Part shown: positions 30,965 to 41,815 of the stretch, in pieces | Layout of the letters: each line of letters starts with the position of its first letter | Position numbering within the stretch: position 1 is the stretch's first letter | NCBI RefSeq assembly: GCF_000013625.1 | Contig: NC_009659.1 | Span: 3,472,001-3,536,000 of the forward strand | DNA: 64,000 bases | Origin: Janthinobacterium sp. Marseille | GTDB taxonomy: Bacteria > Pseudomonadota > Gammaproteobacteria > Burkholderiales > Burkholderiaceae_D | Direction: 5' to 3' | Made by a program: the position numbers and the translations under genes | The notes under the pieces: model-generated | What the model was told of the DNA's origin: nothing | What the model saw: the letters and a program-made list of their open reading frames with translations, nothing else | Databases searched by the model: none

Positions 30965-32056
30965 ATGAGTCTCAAATGCGGCATCGTCGGCCTGCCTAAC
31001 GTCGGCAAATCCACCCTTTTCAATGCCCTCACGAAAGCCGGCATCCCTGCTGAGAACTATCCGTTCTGCACCATTGAACCTAACGTCGGCATGGTCGAAG
31101 TGCCGGATCCGCGTTTGCAGGCCCTGGCAGAGATCGTCAAGCCTGAACGCATCCTGCCGGCCACCGTTGAATTCGTCGATATCGCCGGCCTGGTAGCCGG
31201 TGCGTCGAAAGGCGAAGGCCTGGGCAATCAATTCCTCGCACACATCCGCGAAACCGATGCCATCGTCAACGTCGTGCGCTGCTTTGAAGACGACAATGTG
31301 ATCCACGTCGCCGGCAAGATCAATCCGCTCGACGATATCGAAGTGATCCAGACTGAATTGGCATTGGCCGATATGGGTACTGTCGAAAAGGCGATACACC
31401 GCGAAAACAAAAAAGCCCGTTCCGGCGACAAGGACGCCAGCAAGCTGGTCGCGCTGCTGGAACGCATCATGCCGCACCTGGATGAAGCCAAGCCGGTACG
31501 TGCAATGGGCCTGGACAAGGAAGAAATGGAATTGATCAAGCCTCTGTGCCTGATCACTGCCAAGCCTGCGATGTATGTCGGTAACGTGTCGGATTCCGGC
31601 TTTACCGACAATCCTTTGCTGGATCAATTGACTGCTTACGCCAAATCGCAAAACGCACCTGTAGTCGCGATTTGCGCCGCGATCGAATCCGAAATCGCCG
31701 ATCTGGAAGAAGCCGACAAAAAAGAATTCCTCGCCGATATGGGCATGGAAGAACCTGGCCTGGATCGCCTGATCCGCGCCGGTTTCAAACTGCTGGGCCT
31801 GCAAAGCTATTTCACCGCAGGTGTGAAAGAAGTCCGCGCATGGACCATTCCGGTCGGTGCCACCGCACCACAGGCGGCAGGCGTGATCCATACCGATTTC
31901 GAACGCGGCTTCATCCGCGCGCAAACCATTTCCTACGAAGACTACATCACCTACAAGGGTGAAAACGGTGCGAAGGAAGCCGGCAAGATGCGCGCCGAAG
32001 GCAAGGAATACATCGTCAAGGATGGCGATGTGCTGAACTTCCTGTTCAACGTTTAA
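30965..32056 (+). CDS. ychF: Redox-regulated ribosome-binding ATPase YchF
   Basis: A 363-aa Obg-family protein. The P-loop is [13 protein letters not shown]3 is D-I-A-G-L-V, and the C-terminal TGS domain ends with [12 protein letters not shown]. The N-x-x-E replacement for NKxD explains ATP preference. It is 102 nt after pth and is separated from the MOSC gene by a hairpin (32069-32098). Confidence 0.96.
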   Translation: MSLKCGIVGLPNVGKSTLFNALTKAGIPAENYPFCTIEPNVGMVEVPDPRLQALAEIVKPERILPATVEFVDIAGLVAGASKGEGLGNQFLAHIRETDAIVNVVRCFEDDNVIHVAGKINPLDDIEVIQTELALADMGTVEKAIHRENKKARSGDKDASKLVALLERIMPHLDEAKPVRAMGLDKEEMELIKPLCLITAKPAMYVGNVSDSGFTDNPLLDQLTAYAKSQNAPVVAICAAIESEIADLEEADKKEFLADMGMEEPGLDRLIRAGFKLLGLQSYFTAGVKEVRAWTIPVGATAPQAAGVIHTDFERGFIRAQTISYEDYITYKGENGAKEAGKMRAEGKEYIVKDGDVLNFLFNV

Positions 32057-32068
32057 TCCGCTTGCGGC

Positions 32069-32098
32069 AGCACTGTTTGCCTGAAGGCAGGCAGTGCT
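32069..32098 (+). terminator. Hairpin after ychF
   Basis: AGCACTG (32069-32075) and CAGTGCT (32092-32098), with an inner TTGCCT/AGGCA pair, form a stem 13 nt after the ychF stop. There is only a weak T run. Confidence 0.45.
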
Positions 32099-32128
32099 TA
32101 TTCAGCTCACAGACAGAAAACCTGATCC

Positions 32129-32980
32129 ATGCCCATCCTCACAGAACTGAATCTCTATCCAATCAAATCTTGCGCCGGTATCTCACTGCGCGAAGCAACG
32201 CTCACTGCAGCCGGTTTGATGAGCGAACAGATTTATGACCGTGAATGGATGATCGTCGATGAAAACGGCGATGCATTAACCCAGCGCGAATATCCCAAAA
32301 TGGCTTTGATCGCACCACGTATCAAGGCCGATACGCTGGAGTTGCGCGCGCCCGGCATGCTGCGTCTGGAAGTACCGCTCGGCCTACCCGCCCCGGAAGA
32401 TGAAAAGCTCATCCGCGTGCAAGTCTGGGATGACCAGGTTGATGCCTATGATTGCGATGACACTACCGCGCTGTGGTTTTCCAATGCCCTCGGCGTGAAA
32501 TGCCGGCTGGTGCGTTTCCACCCGGATGCCAAGCGTTACTCCAGCAAAAAGTGGACTGCAGACGCAGAAGTACCCGTACTCTTTTCCGACGGCTTCCCGA
32601 TGCTGGTCATCGGCACCGGCTCGCTGGATGACTTGAATGAAAAACTGGTCGCCCAAGGCCGCAGCCCGATTCCAATGAATCGCTTCCGCCCGAATCTGGT
32701 GTTTAGCGATATTGCACCGTTTGAGGAAGATCTGGCCGATGTCTACCAATTTGAGGGCGCCGCGCTAAAACCGGTCAAGCCCTGCCCGCGTTGCCCGCTA
32801 CCGTCGGTTGACCAGGCTACCGGCGAGTTTGGCCCTGATCCCCTCGATATCCTGAGCACCTACCGCGCCAACCCCAAAGTCGATGGCAGCATCACTTTCG
32901 GCATGGATGCGGTCGTACTCAACGGCGAAGGCACGGTCTTGCGAGTCGGACAAAATGTAAGCGCCGACCCGGTTTTCTGA
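32129..32980 (+). CDS. MOSC domain-containing oxidoreductase/sulfurtransferase-like protein
   Basis: A 283-aa protein with an N-terminal MOSC_N beta-barrel domain starting L-N-L-Y-P-I-K-S-C-A-G-I and a C-terminal MOSC domain containing the conserved N-R-F-R-P-N-L-V and C-P-R-C-P-L-P motif with its molybdenum-binding-type Cys. It resembles YcbX/mARC-type proteins (molybdenum-dependent reductases of N-hydroxylated compounds), but it has no ferredoxin domain and no partner is nearby. Confidence 0.88.
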   Translation: MPILTELNLYPIKSCAGISLREATLTAAGLMSEQIYDREWMIVDENGDALTQREYPKMALIAPRIKADTLELRAPGMLRLEVPLGLPAPEDEKLIRVQVWDDQVDAYDCDDTTALWFSNALGVKCRLVRFHPDAKRYSSKKWTADAEVPVLFSDGFPMLVIGTGSLDDLNEKLVAQGRSPIPMNRFRPNLVFSDIAPFEEDLADVYQFEGAALKPVKPCPRCPLPSVDQATGEFGPDPLDILSTYRANPKVDGSITFGMDAVVLNGEGTVLRVGQNVSADPVF

Positions 32981-33084
32981 GTCAGCACAAAAATTGCTAT
33001 GAAGTAAGCATCAAGGTAGTATGCAGCACGTTATTACTGCCTCCTCATTACTGCTCCATCTACCGCCGTCCTGACCTGACATCC

Positions 33085-34176
33085 ATGTCGAACAAGCTGG
33101 TTACTGAAAATTCGCAGTTGCGCACCCAGCTTAAATTGTTGCTGGAGCAGGCGCATCGCAATCAGCAAATCATGCAGCGCTATCAGGAATTCGACCTGAA
33201 ATTCATCGGTGCCAACAGCTTCCAGGAATTGATAGACAGCGTCTTCGACACGCTGACCGAAGCGTCTGAACTGGATGTCATCACTCTTTCACTGATCGAT
33301 CCCGCGGCAGAAATCCGCCGCATCCTGAGCGACCTGCGCATTGATATCAGTGACTATCCAAACCTGCTATTCGTCGAGGACAAAGACGGCGTAGGCGAGA
33401 TCGCGCACCCGGCGCGCAAGCCCGCGCTCGGTCCGTACAACACGATGCAACACAAGCGCCTGTTCCCCGATACCGTGCTGAAACCGGCCAGCGTGGCGAT
33501 TTTGCCGCTGATACGACGCAACACCCTGATCGGCTGGCTCAGCCTGGGTAGCCTGGATCCGACCCGTTTCACCGCGAATATGGCCAGCGATTTTTTGCAA
33601 CATCGCGCTTCCATCGTCGCCATCTGCGTCGAAAACGTCATCAATAACGAACGGCTGCAACACATAGGTCTAACCGACCCGCTAACGGGCGTCAACAACC
33701 GGCGTTATGTGGAACGACGCCTGCTGGAAGAAGTCGGCCGCACGCAAAGACATGGCTATGCCTTGTCCGGCATGTACATCGATCTCGATCACTTCAAAAA
33801 GGTGAACGATAACTTTGGCCACCAGGGTGGCGATGAAGTTCTGTGTGAAGTTGCCAACCGCATCAAGGCGGAATTACGCCTGAGCGATGCACTCGGACGT
33901 TTTGGCGGCGAGGAATTCGTCGTGCTACTGATCGACGCACCGCTGGATGCGGCATTGGTCGTTGCTGAACGCATACGTGCCAGTGTCAGCGAGCGCCCTA
34001 TCGTGCTGAGCAGTGGCGAAGAATTGCGAGCCACCGTATCAATAGGCGTCGCCAGCCTGAACACTGCAGACCGCCAGGATAGCGCCGCAGTCGCGCAGCA
34101 ATTGCTCGCCAAGGCCGACCTAGCGCTGTATCAAGCCAAGAAAGAAGGCAGGAATAAAGTCATCAGTGCGAGCTGA
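33085..34176 (+). CDS. DUF484/GAF-like - GGDEF diguanylate cyclase
   Basis: A 363-aa protein. The N-terminal half (about 1-190) is a coiled coil plus DUF484/GAF-like sensor; the C-terminal half is a GGDEF domain with an active-site R-F-G-G-E-E-F. The allosteric I-site R-L-S-D is present exactly five residues before it, so product inhibition by c-di-GMP is likely. It should make c-di-GMP. No transmembrane segment is visible, so it is cytoplasmic. Confidence 0.9.
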   Translation: MSNKLVTENSQLRTQLKLLLEQAHRNQQIMQRYQEFDLKFIGANSFQELIDSVFDTLTEASELDVITLSLIDPAAEIRRILSDLRIDISDYPNLLFVEDKDGVGEIAHPARKPALGPYNTMQHKRLFPDTVLKPASVAILPLIRRNTLIGWLSLGSLDPTRFTANMASDFLQHRASIVAICVENVINNERLQHIGLTDPLTGVNNRRYVERRLLEEVGRTQRHGYALSGMYIDLDHFKKVNDNFGHQGGDEVLCEVANRIKAELRLSDALGRFGGEEFVVLLIDAPLDAALVVAERIRASVSERPIVLSSGEELRATVSIGVASLNTADRQDSAAVAQQLLAKADLALYQAKKEGRNKVISAS

Positions 34177-34194
34177 GATCACACTGCGGATATG

Positions 34195-34221
34195 AAAAAA
34201 GGGACCCCTAGGGTCCCTTTT
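34195..34221. terminator. Bidirectional rho-independent terminator
   Basis: AAAAAAGGGACCC-CTA-GGGTCCCTTTT sits between the convergent cyclase and ferredoxin genes and would terminate both transcripts. Confidence 0.85.
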
Positions 34222-34225
34222 CAAT

Positions 34226-34555
<330 letters not shown>

Positions 34556-34566
34556 TTAATTCCTGA

Positions 34567-35079
<513 letters not shown>

Positions 35080-35198
35080 TCAGCTCGCGGAAAGCACGCG
35101 GCGCATGCGCCGGATGAGTAGCAAAGATCGATGTTTTGCTGCTAGTTTCTACACAGCGCGCCAGGGCGCTATGGACACCGCAAATAACTGAAAGCGCA

Positions 35199-35858
35199 TT
35201 ATGCCTGAACTTCAGGCAATTTTTTTGATTGCAAAAGATGGTAAAAAACCATGCCTGCATTGTCGGCACGGACAATTTCCCAATCCGCCAGCCATTCCGG
35301 CGGCGTATCCGAGACGAGCGACTCCTCGGATTCGACGTAAACGATGCCGTCTTTAGCCAGCAATTGGGCGCAGCCGGGCAGCATTTTTTCCAGCCAGTTC
35401 TGGTGATAAGGCGGATCCAGGAAAATCAGGTCGAACTTGGCCGCATTACGCGCCATGCCTTGTATTGCTGTTAATGCATCACCACGCACGATACTGAGCT
35501 GCTCGGCATGCAATTTTTCCTTGGTAGCTTCCAGTTGCCGCACTGCCGGCGTATGCATTTCCACCATGACAACCTGTGCCGCACCGCGGCTGGCCGCCTC
35601 AAAACCCAGTACACCGGTACCGGCAAACAGGTCCAGGCATTTCACCCGGCTCCAGCTACCATCTATCAAGTGATTGATCCAGTTGAAAACCGTTTCGCGC
35701 ACGCGATCCGGTGTCGGGCGCAAACCCTCGACATCCAGCACCGGTAAAGGCGTACGTTTCCACTGCCCGCCTATGATGCGCACCTGGTGCGTCATGGGTG
35801 AACGTGGCTTGTGCACGGGTTTTTTTGGGGCTGGTTTGGAGCTGGGCTTCTTCGGCAT
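35199..35858 (-). CDS. rsmD: 16S rRNA (guanine966-N2)-methyltransferase
   Basis: A 219-aa protein with a Lys/Pro-rich N-terminal extension (MPKKPSSKPAPKKP) and the RsmD core: R-I-I-G-G-Q-W-K-R, the R-P-T-P-D-R-V-R-E-T-x-F-N-W motif, SAM loop D-L-F-A-G-T-G and L-D-P-P-Y. It methylates G966. The start ATG at 35858 is preferred to the TTG at 35867. Confidence 0.93.
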   Translation of the reverse strand: MPKKPSSKPAPKKPVHKPRSPMTHQVRIIGGQWKRTPLPVLDVEGLRPTPDRVRETVFNWINHLIDGSWSRVKCLDLFAGTGVLGFEAASRGAAQVVMVEMHTPAVRQLEATKEKLHAEQLSIVRGDALTAIQGMARNAAKFDLIFLDPPYHQNWLEKMLPGCAQLLAKDGIVYVESEESLVSDTPPEWLADWEIVRADNAGMVFYHLLQSKKLPEVQA

Positions 35859-35967
35859 GGCGGGCAACGGCGGACAGGTTCAGCCGTGGAAAAGTATTTG
35901 CAGCGTGGATTGTAATGAGTACAACCCACGCGCGCCAGTGTAGATGCCCGGAAATGCTTGCTAATGC

Positions 35968-37281
35968 TTATTTTTCGGCGGCACCGACCACTACTGTTGC
36001 CAGTTTATCCAGTTGGATCTTGCGCTGGAAGGCCGCTTTAACCTCTGCCGCCGTCACCTTGCTTACCTTGTCGGTCCAGGTATCGAGGTAATCCAGTGGT
36101 AAATCGTAGAAACCTATCGCTGCGATGTTTTCCAGGATCTTTTTATTGCTATCGATACGCAAGGCGAAACCGCCGATCAGATTATCTTTCGCCGCTTTCA
36201 GTTCAGCCGGGGTCGGGCCGTCACGCAAATAATCGGCAACCGTGGAACGCACTACCTGCAGGGCCTGGTCAGCCTGCTCTTTCTTGGTTTGCAAGGAAAT
36301 CTGGAACGGGCCGGGCTGCGCCATCGGGATGAAGTAACTGCTGACACCATATGACAGGCCGCGTTGCTCACGCACCTGTTGCATCAGGCGCGAAACAAAG
36401 CCGCCACCACCCAATACATAGTTACCAACCGTCAACGCAAAATGATCAGGATCATGGCGCGCCATACCCGGCATGCCGATCAGGATATGCGCCTGGCTCG
36501 CCTGGTGTGAAATCCGCTCTTCCTCGCCCGGCGCGATCGTCACCGGTGGCAATGGCGGCAAGGCCTCACCCTGCGGCAGGCGTTGCGTCAATTGCTGCGC
36601 GATCTGGTCGGCTTCGGCACGTGTCACATCACCTATCAGCGCCACTACGGCACGATTGGCGACATAGTATTTGGCATGGAAGGCCAGCAAATCCTCACGC
36701 TTGATCGCTTCTATCGACGCCACATCCGCTTGTTGTCCGTAGGGATGGCTGCCATACAGGCGTTTGCTGAATGCCTTGCCGGCGATGGCTTCCGGCTTGG
36801 TCAGGCTTTCCTTGATTGCAGAAATCGTGCGAGCCTTGTCGCGCTGCAGGAATTCTTCCGGGAAGCTTGGATAAGCAAGCACGCGCGCCAGCAGCGATAC
36901 TGCCGTCTCACGCTCTGTCACCAGCGTACGCAAGGTCGCACCGGCGCGATCATCGTCGAAGCGGCCACCACGTTGTGCCGCGGTATCGGCAAAGGCATCC
37001 GAAATTTGCGCCTCGCTCAATGCACCTTCATTACCTGTCGGTGCCGCATGTATGCCACGTGCCAGCATTGCCCCCGTCAATGCCGCGGTACCGGATTTAC
37101 CGGCGGGATCACGGCGCGAACCGGCATCGAAATCCACGCTGACATCCAGCATCGGTATCGTATGGTTTTCGACAAAGAGTACGCGTGCACCATTGCTCAA
37201 GGTCCACGATTGAATCTGCAATGCCGCATATGAGGCATTGCAAGCGACACACAGCACGACGCTGCTAATTATTTTTAACAT
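35968..37281 (-). CDS. M16-family peptidase-like subunit without zinc site
   Basis: A 437-aa M16-type protein. The start at 37281 gives a signal peptide (MLKIISSVVLCVACNASYA). The zinc-binding H-x-x-E-H motif is absent from the expected region (G-T-A-A-L-T-G-A-M-L-A-R-G replaces it), so this is probably the non-catalytic partner. It lies 64 nt downstream of the H-x-x-E-H paralogue on the same strand; the two should form a periplasmic heterodimer. Confidence 0.88.
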   Translation of the reverse strand: MLKIISSVVLCVACNASYAALQIQSWTLSNGARVLFVENHTIPMLDVSVDFDAGSRRDPAGKSGTAALTGAMLARGIHAAPTGNEGALSEAQISDAFADTAAQRGGRFDDDRAGATLRTLVTERETAVSLLARVLAYPSFPEEFLQRDKARTISAIKESLTKPEAIAGKAFSKRLYGSHPYGQQADVASIEAIKREDLLAFHAKYYVANRAVVALIGDVTRAEADQIAQQLTQRLPQGEALPPLPPVTIAPGEEERISHQASQAHILIGMPGMARHDPDHFALTVGNYVLGGGGFVSRLMQQVREQRGLSYGVSSYFIPMAQPGPFQISLQTKKEQADQALQVVRSTVADYLRDGPTPAELKAAKDNLIGGFALRIDSNKKILENIAAIGFYDLPLDYLDTWTDKVSKVTAAEVKAAFQRKIQLDKLATVVVGAAEK

Positions 37282-37345
37282 CAGGACTCCGGAATTCTGT
37301 TGGAAGACAGCTTGCATCTTTATTGACGATGGCTAGTGATATCGA

Positions 37346-38716
37346 TTAATGACGCAAACCGGCAGGCGCTGCCTCGATTTTTTTTTCGCTCAGCGGCAAG
37401 GGCACCAGGGTGCCTACCGTTAATGCATCGTCACCGAAATATTTCTGCGCCACCGCTTGCACCTGTTGCGGCGTGACTGCACGCAGTTTCTCGATCACGC
37501 GGTCGGTATCCTTATACGAGAAGCCGGACATTTCCATCACGCCGATCTCCATTGCCTGGCCGAATACGGAATCGCGCTTATAAATCTGCGCTGCGATCAG
37601 CTGGGTTTTGACGCGCTTCAATTCGGCTTCGGACACACCTTCATTGGCGATGCGCGCAACTTCGGCACGCAACAGTTTTTCCAGTTGCTCGGTAGTCGTG
37701 CCTTGTGCCGGTGTGCCATCCAGTATGAATAAGACCGGGCCACGCGCAATGCCGGAGTATGACGCGCCCACATCGTTGGCAACGCGGTCGGTACGCACCA
37801 GCTTCGCGCTCAGGCGTGCATTGTCATAGCCGTCGAGGACTGCAGACAGTACATCCAGTGCATACGCATCGTCGTCCTTGGCGATATCACGCAAGGCCGG
37901 CACCTTGAACGCCAGCACCACATATGGATTTTCCGCCGGTGCCTTCACTGTCACGCGCTTGACGCCTTCTTGTGGCGGTTCGTTTTGCGGGCGGGTACGT
38001 GTCAGGGTTTTCGCCGGATAGGAACCGAAATATTTCTGCGCCAGCGCAAACACTTTCTTCGGCTCGACGTCGCCGGACACCACCATCGTTGCATTATTCG
38101 GTGCATACCAGGTGTCGTGCCACTCCTTCACATCATTGACCGTCATATTCTGCAAATCATCCATCCAGCCGATGATGGGATTGCGATAAGGATGCACCGC
38201 ATAAGTCGTGGCTGCGAGTGCTTCATACAATTTGGAAGTCGGCTGGTCATCGGTGCGCAGGCGGCGCTCTTCCATCACAACGCGGATTTCCTTCGCAAAC
38301 TCATTCTTGTCGAATACCAGGTTGGCCATGCGGTCCGCTTCCAGCGCCATCACGGCTTCCAGCTTGGATTTCTCGATTTGCTGGAAGTAAGCGGTGTAAT
38401 CCTTGCTGGTGAAGGCATTTTCCCGGCCGCCAAGCTGGGCGACGCGTTTACTGAATTCGCCCGGTTTCAGCTTCTTGGTCCCCTTGAACATCATGTGTTC
38501 CAGCGCATGGGCCACGCCAGTCACGCCATTGCGCTCGTCGACCGAGCCGACGCGGTACCAGACCATATGGGCGACAGTCGGCGCCCGGTGATCTTCATTA
38601 ACGATGATCTTCATGCCATTTTTCAGCGTGAACTCTTCAGTTTGTGCGGCATTGGCCCACAAGGGGGTCAAAACGACGGAAGCCGCCAACAGCAATGTTC
38701 TGATACTCAATTTCAT
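37346..38716 (-). CDS. M16-family zinc metallopeptidase (catalytic subunit)
   Basis: A 456-aa protein with a signal peptide (MKLSIRTLLLAASVVLTPLWANA) after the ATG at 38716 and the M16 zinc motif H-A-L-E-H-M-M-F-K-G-T near residue 75. The long frame upstream of 38716 is antisense to ftsY and was rejected. It degrades peptides in the periplasm, together with the paralogue downstream. It is divergent from ftsY with a 91-nt gap. Confidence 0.93.
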   Translation of the reverse strand: MKLSIRTLLLAASVVLTPLWANAAQTEEFTLKNGMKIIVNEDHRAPTVAHMVWYRVGSVDERNGVTGVAHALEHMMFKGTKKLKPGEFSKRVAQLGGRENAFTSKDYTAYFQQIEKSKLEAVMALEADRMANLVFDKNEFAKEIRVVMEERRLRTDDQPTSKLYEALAATTYAVHPYRNPIIGWMDDLQNMTVNDVKEWHDTWYAPNNATMVVSGDVEPKKVFALAQKYFGSYPAKTLTRTRPQNEPPQEGVKRVTVKAPAENPYVVLAFKVPALRDIAKDDDAYALDVLSAVLDGYDNARLSAKLVRTDRVANDVGASYSGIARGPVLFILDGTPAQGTTTEQLEKLLRAEVARIANEGVSEAELKRVKTQLIAAQIYKRDSVFGQAMEIGVMEMSGFSYKDTDRVIEKLRAVTPQQVQAVAQKYFGDDALTVGTLVPLPLSEKKIEAAPAGLRH

Positions 38717-38807
38717 GACCTTCGCTCTGATAGAATACGTCGATTGTATCCGCTTACCTGCAACATACCGGCAAGCGCCTCTGACCGCTGTTCTGACTCC
38801 ATTCGAG

Positions 38808-39872
38808 ATGTTTAGTTTCTTCAAGAAAAAACCGCAAGAACCCGCGCCCGCGCCGCAAACGTCGACCGTTCCCGTGAGCGAAGAGCTGACCGCGACCATT
38901 CCAGCACCGTCGCCGGAAGCCGCTGCCGCCGAAGTACAGGCTGAAATCGTTCCGGCCGTCACCCCGGCCGAGCAAAAGCAATCGTGGATGGCACGCCTCA
39001 AGGTCGGCCTGTCGAAAACCTCGACCAACCTGACCACCCTCTTCGTTGGCGCCAAGATAGACGACGATCTGTACGAAGAGCTGGAATCGGCGCTGCTGAT
39101 GTCAGATGCCGGCGTCGATGCCACTCAATTCCTGCTGGATGCACTGAAACGCAAGGTCAAGAATGAAAAACTGACCGAAGCGGCACAGGTGAAAACCGCC
39201 CTGCGCAGCCTGCTGCTGGAAATGCTCACGCCTTTGCAAAAACCGCTGGTATTGGGTCAGCACCAGCCGCTGGTCATGATGATTACCGGCGTCAACGGTG
39301 CCGGCAAGACCACCACCATAGGCAAACTGGCCAAGCATTTGCAGGCACACAATCAATCGGTACTGCTGGCCGCCGGCGATACCTTCCGTGCTGCCGCCCG
39401 TGAACAATTGACGGTCTGGGGCCAGCGCAACAACGTGACAGTGATCGCACAGGAATCCGGCGATCCGGCCGCAGTGGCTTTCGACGCCGTGCATTCAGCA
39501 CAGGCACGCGGCACCAATGTCGTGATGGTCGATACCGCCGGCCGCCTGCCAACCCAGCTGCACCTGATGGAAGAGCTGAAGAAGGTCAAGCGCGTGATGG
39601 CCAAAGGCATGGCGAGTGCCCCGCATGAAATCCTGCTCATCATAGACGGCAACACCGGACAAAACGCTCTGACCCAGGTCAAAGCCTTCGACGATGCACT
39701 CGGCCTGACCGGCCTGGTCGTCACCAAGCTCGACGGCACCGCCAAAGGCGGCGTACTAGCGGCAATTGCACGCGCGCGGCCGATCCCGGTCTACTTCATC
39801 GGCGTCGGTGAACAGATCGAAGATTTACAACCGTTTAATGCACAGGAATTTGTAGAAGCGCTATTGGGCTAA
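38808..39872 (+). CDS. ftsY: Signal recognition particle receptor FtsY
   Basis: A 354-aa protein. A short acidic/proline-rich A domain (about 1-55) precedes the NG GTPase domain: G-V-N-G-A-G-K-T-T-T-I, D-T-A-G-R-L, T-K-L-D-G-T-A-K-G. It guides co-translational membrane targeting. ftsE follows after 8 nt. Start ATG at 38808 (MFSFFKKKPQ) is preferred to the long frame. Confidence 0.96.
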   Translation: MFSFFKKKPQEPAPAPQTSTVPVSEELTATIPAPSPEAAAAEVQAEIVPAVTPAEQKQSWMARLKVGLSKTSTNLTTLFVGAKIDDDLYEELESALLMSDAGVDATQFLLDALKRKVKNEKLTEAAQVKTALRSLLLEMLTPLQKPLVLGQHQPLVMMITGVNGAGKTTTIGKLAKHLQAHNQSVLLAAGDTFRAAAREQLTVWGQRNNVTVIAQESGDPAAVAFDAVHSAQARGTNVVMVDTAGRLPTQLHLMEELKKVKRVMAKGMASAPHEILLIIDGNTGQNALTQVKAFDDALGLTGLVVTKLDGTAKGGVLAAIARARPIPVYFIGVGEQIEDLQPFNAQEFVEALLG

Positions 39873-39880
39873 CAACATCG

Positions 39881-40560
<680 letters not shown>

Positions 40561-40564
<4 letters not shown>

Positions 40565-41487
40565 ATAGCTGGCTCAGACATCATGGCTTCGCGCTGGGCG
40601 ATGCCTTCCGTCACTTGTTCAAGACCCCCGGCAACTTCCTGCTGAACGTATTGGTGGTATCAATTGCATTGGCGCTGCCCTTCGCCGGCATGACGCTACT
40701 GGAAAACGTACGCCCGGTATCGGAACAACTGGCAGTAGAACCGGAAATCAGCATCTTCATGGCGATGGATACCTCGCGTGAACGGGCGACTGCCATTGCG
40801 CCGGAAATCCGCCGCATCGCGCAGGAAGCCAAACACCCGGTCAAACTGGAATTCATCCCGCGCGAGAAAGCACTCAGCACGCTGAAGAATAAAACCGGGC
40901 TGGACGATGCGATTTCTACGCTGGGGGTCAACCCCTTGCCGGATGCTTATGTGGTCAAGATGACCGGCTTCCAGAATGACGGCGATGCCAAGAAAATCAA
41001 AGCTATCGTCGAAAAGCTGCAAGCCATCAACGGGGTCGAATATGTACAAATGGATTCGGCCTGGGTTGAACGGCTGGCGGCCTTGCTGCAAGTCATGCGC
41101 CTGATCCTGATTTTCCTCGCCACCACGCTCGGCGTCGTCGTGGTTGCCGTCGTCTTCAATACGATACGCCTGCAAGTCATGACGCAGCGTGAAGAAATCG
41201 AAGTCTCGCGCCTGGTCGGTGCCACCGATTCCTTCATTTGCCGGCCTTTCTATTACACCGGCGCCCTGCTCGGCCTGATCGCCGGTGGCGTCGCCCTGAT
41301 TGCAGTCGCACTGGCCTTGAATCCGCTGAACGCGGCAATCGCCGATTTCGCCCGCCTCTATGCATCCGAGTTCCGCCTGGCACCGCTGGATCTACTGCCG
41401 ACACTGATATTGTTGGCCGCCAGCGCCTTCCTCGGTTTGCTGGGTGCGCTGCTTTCCGTACAGAGGCATTTGGCCCGACTGCATTAA
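40561..41487 (+). CDS. ftsX: Cell division protein FtsX (permease-like)
   Basis: A 308-aa integral membrane protein with four TM segments: one N-terminal, a large extracellular domain, then three C-terminal. Its start overlaps the ftsE stop (ATGA), and the E-V-S-R-L-V-G-A-T FtsX motif is present. It couples FtsE ATPase to periplasmic murein hydrolysis. Confidence 0.95.
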
Positions 41488-41540
41488 CCGCCATGTGAGC
41501 GCACACTGACTTACGTCTTCATCTGTGCCACGCAGCAAAT

Positions 41541-41568
41541 AAAAAAGGACCTGGCCAGGTCCTTTTTT
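41541..41568 (+). terminator. Terminator after ftsX
   Basis: A 28-nt perfect palindrome AAAAAAGGACCTGG/CCAGGTCCTTTTTT, the 3' half ending in six T, 54 nt after the ftsX stop. The next 145 nt before the CIRCE element hold no gene that I can see. Confidence 0.85.
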
Positions 41569-41717
41569 ACTTCTCAAAAGAAATGAAAATCTTCGTCAAA
41601 ATCCAGCTTGCAGACGCAACTTCTGGGTAAGAAAGCTCTCTAATCCCTGTAAGAAAAGAGCAATAATGATTAAAAAAGCAATAGTGTTTAGGCTATCAGC
41701 TTAGTAAAAAACGCTCA

Positions 41718-41744
41718 TTAGCACTCATTTCAAGAGAGTGCTAA
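41718..41744 (+). promoter_or_regulatory. CIRCE operator (HrcA site) upstream of rpoH
   Basis: A perfect inverted repeat TTAGCACTC-N9-GAGTGCTAA, the exact CIRCE consensus (9-9-9). It ends 72 nt before the rpoH ATG. HrcA, the CIRCE repressor of groESL in many bacteria, would be expected to bind here. Confidence 0.92.
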
Positions 41745-41815
41745 TATAGCTATTCAAAGCAGTTTAGTTCACAGAAACAAATTGGTTTCTGACTGAAACT
41801 TAGCAAGGAGAACGC

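Noticed and set aside
38717..39124. N-terminal extension of the M16 peptidase
   Set aside because: It is antisense to the ftsY start; the signal peptide begins at 38716.
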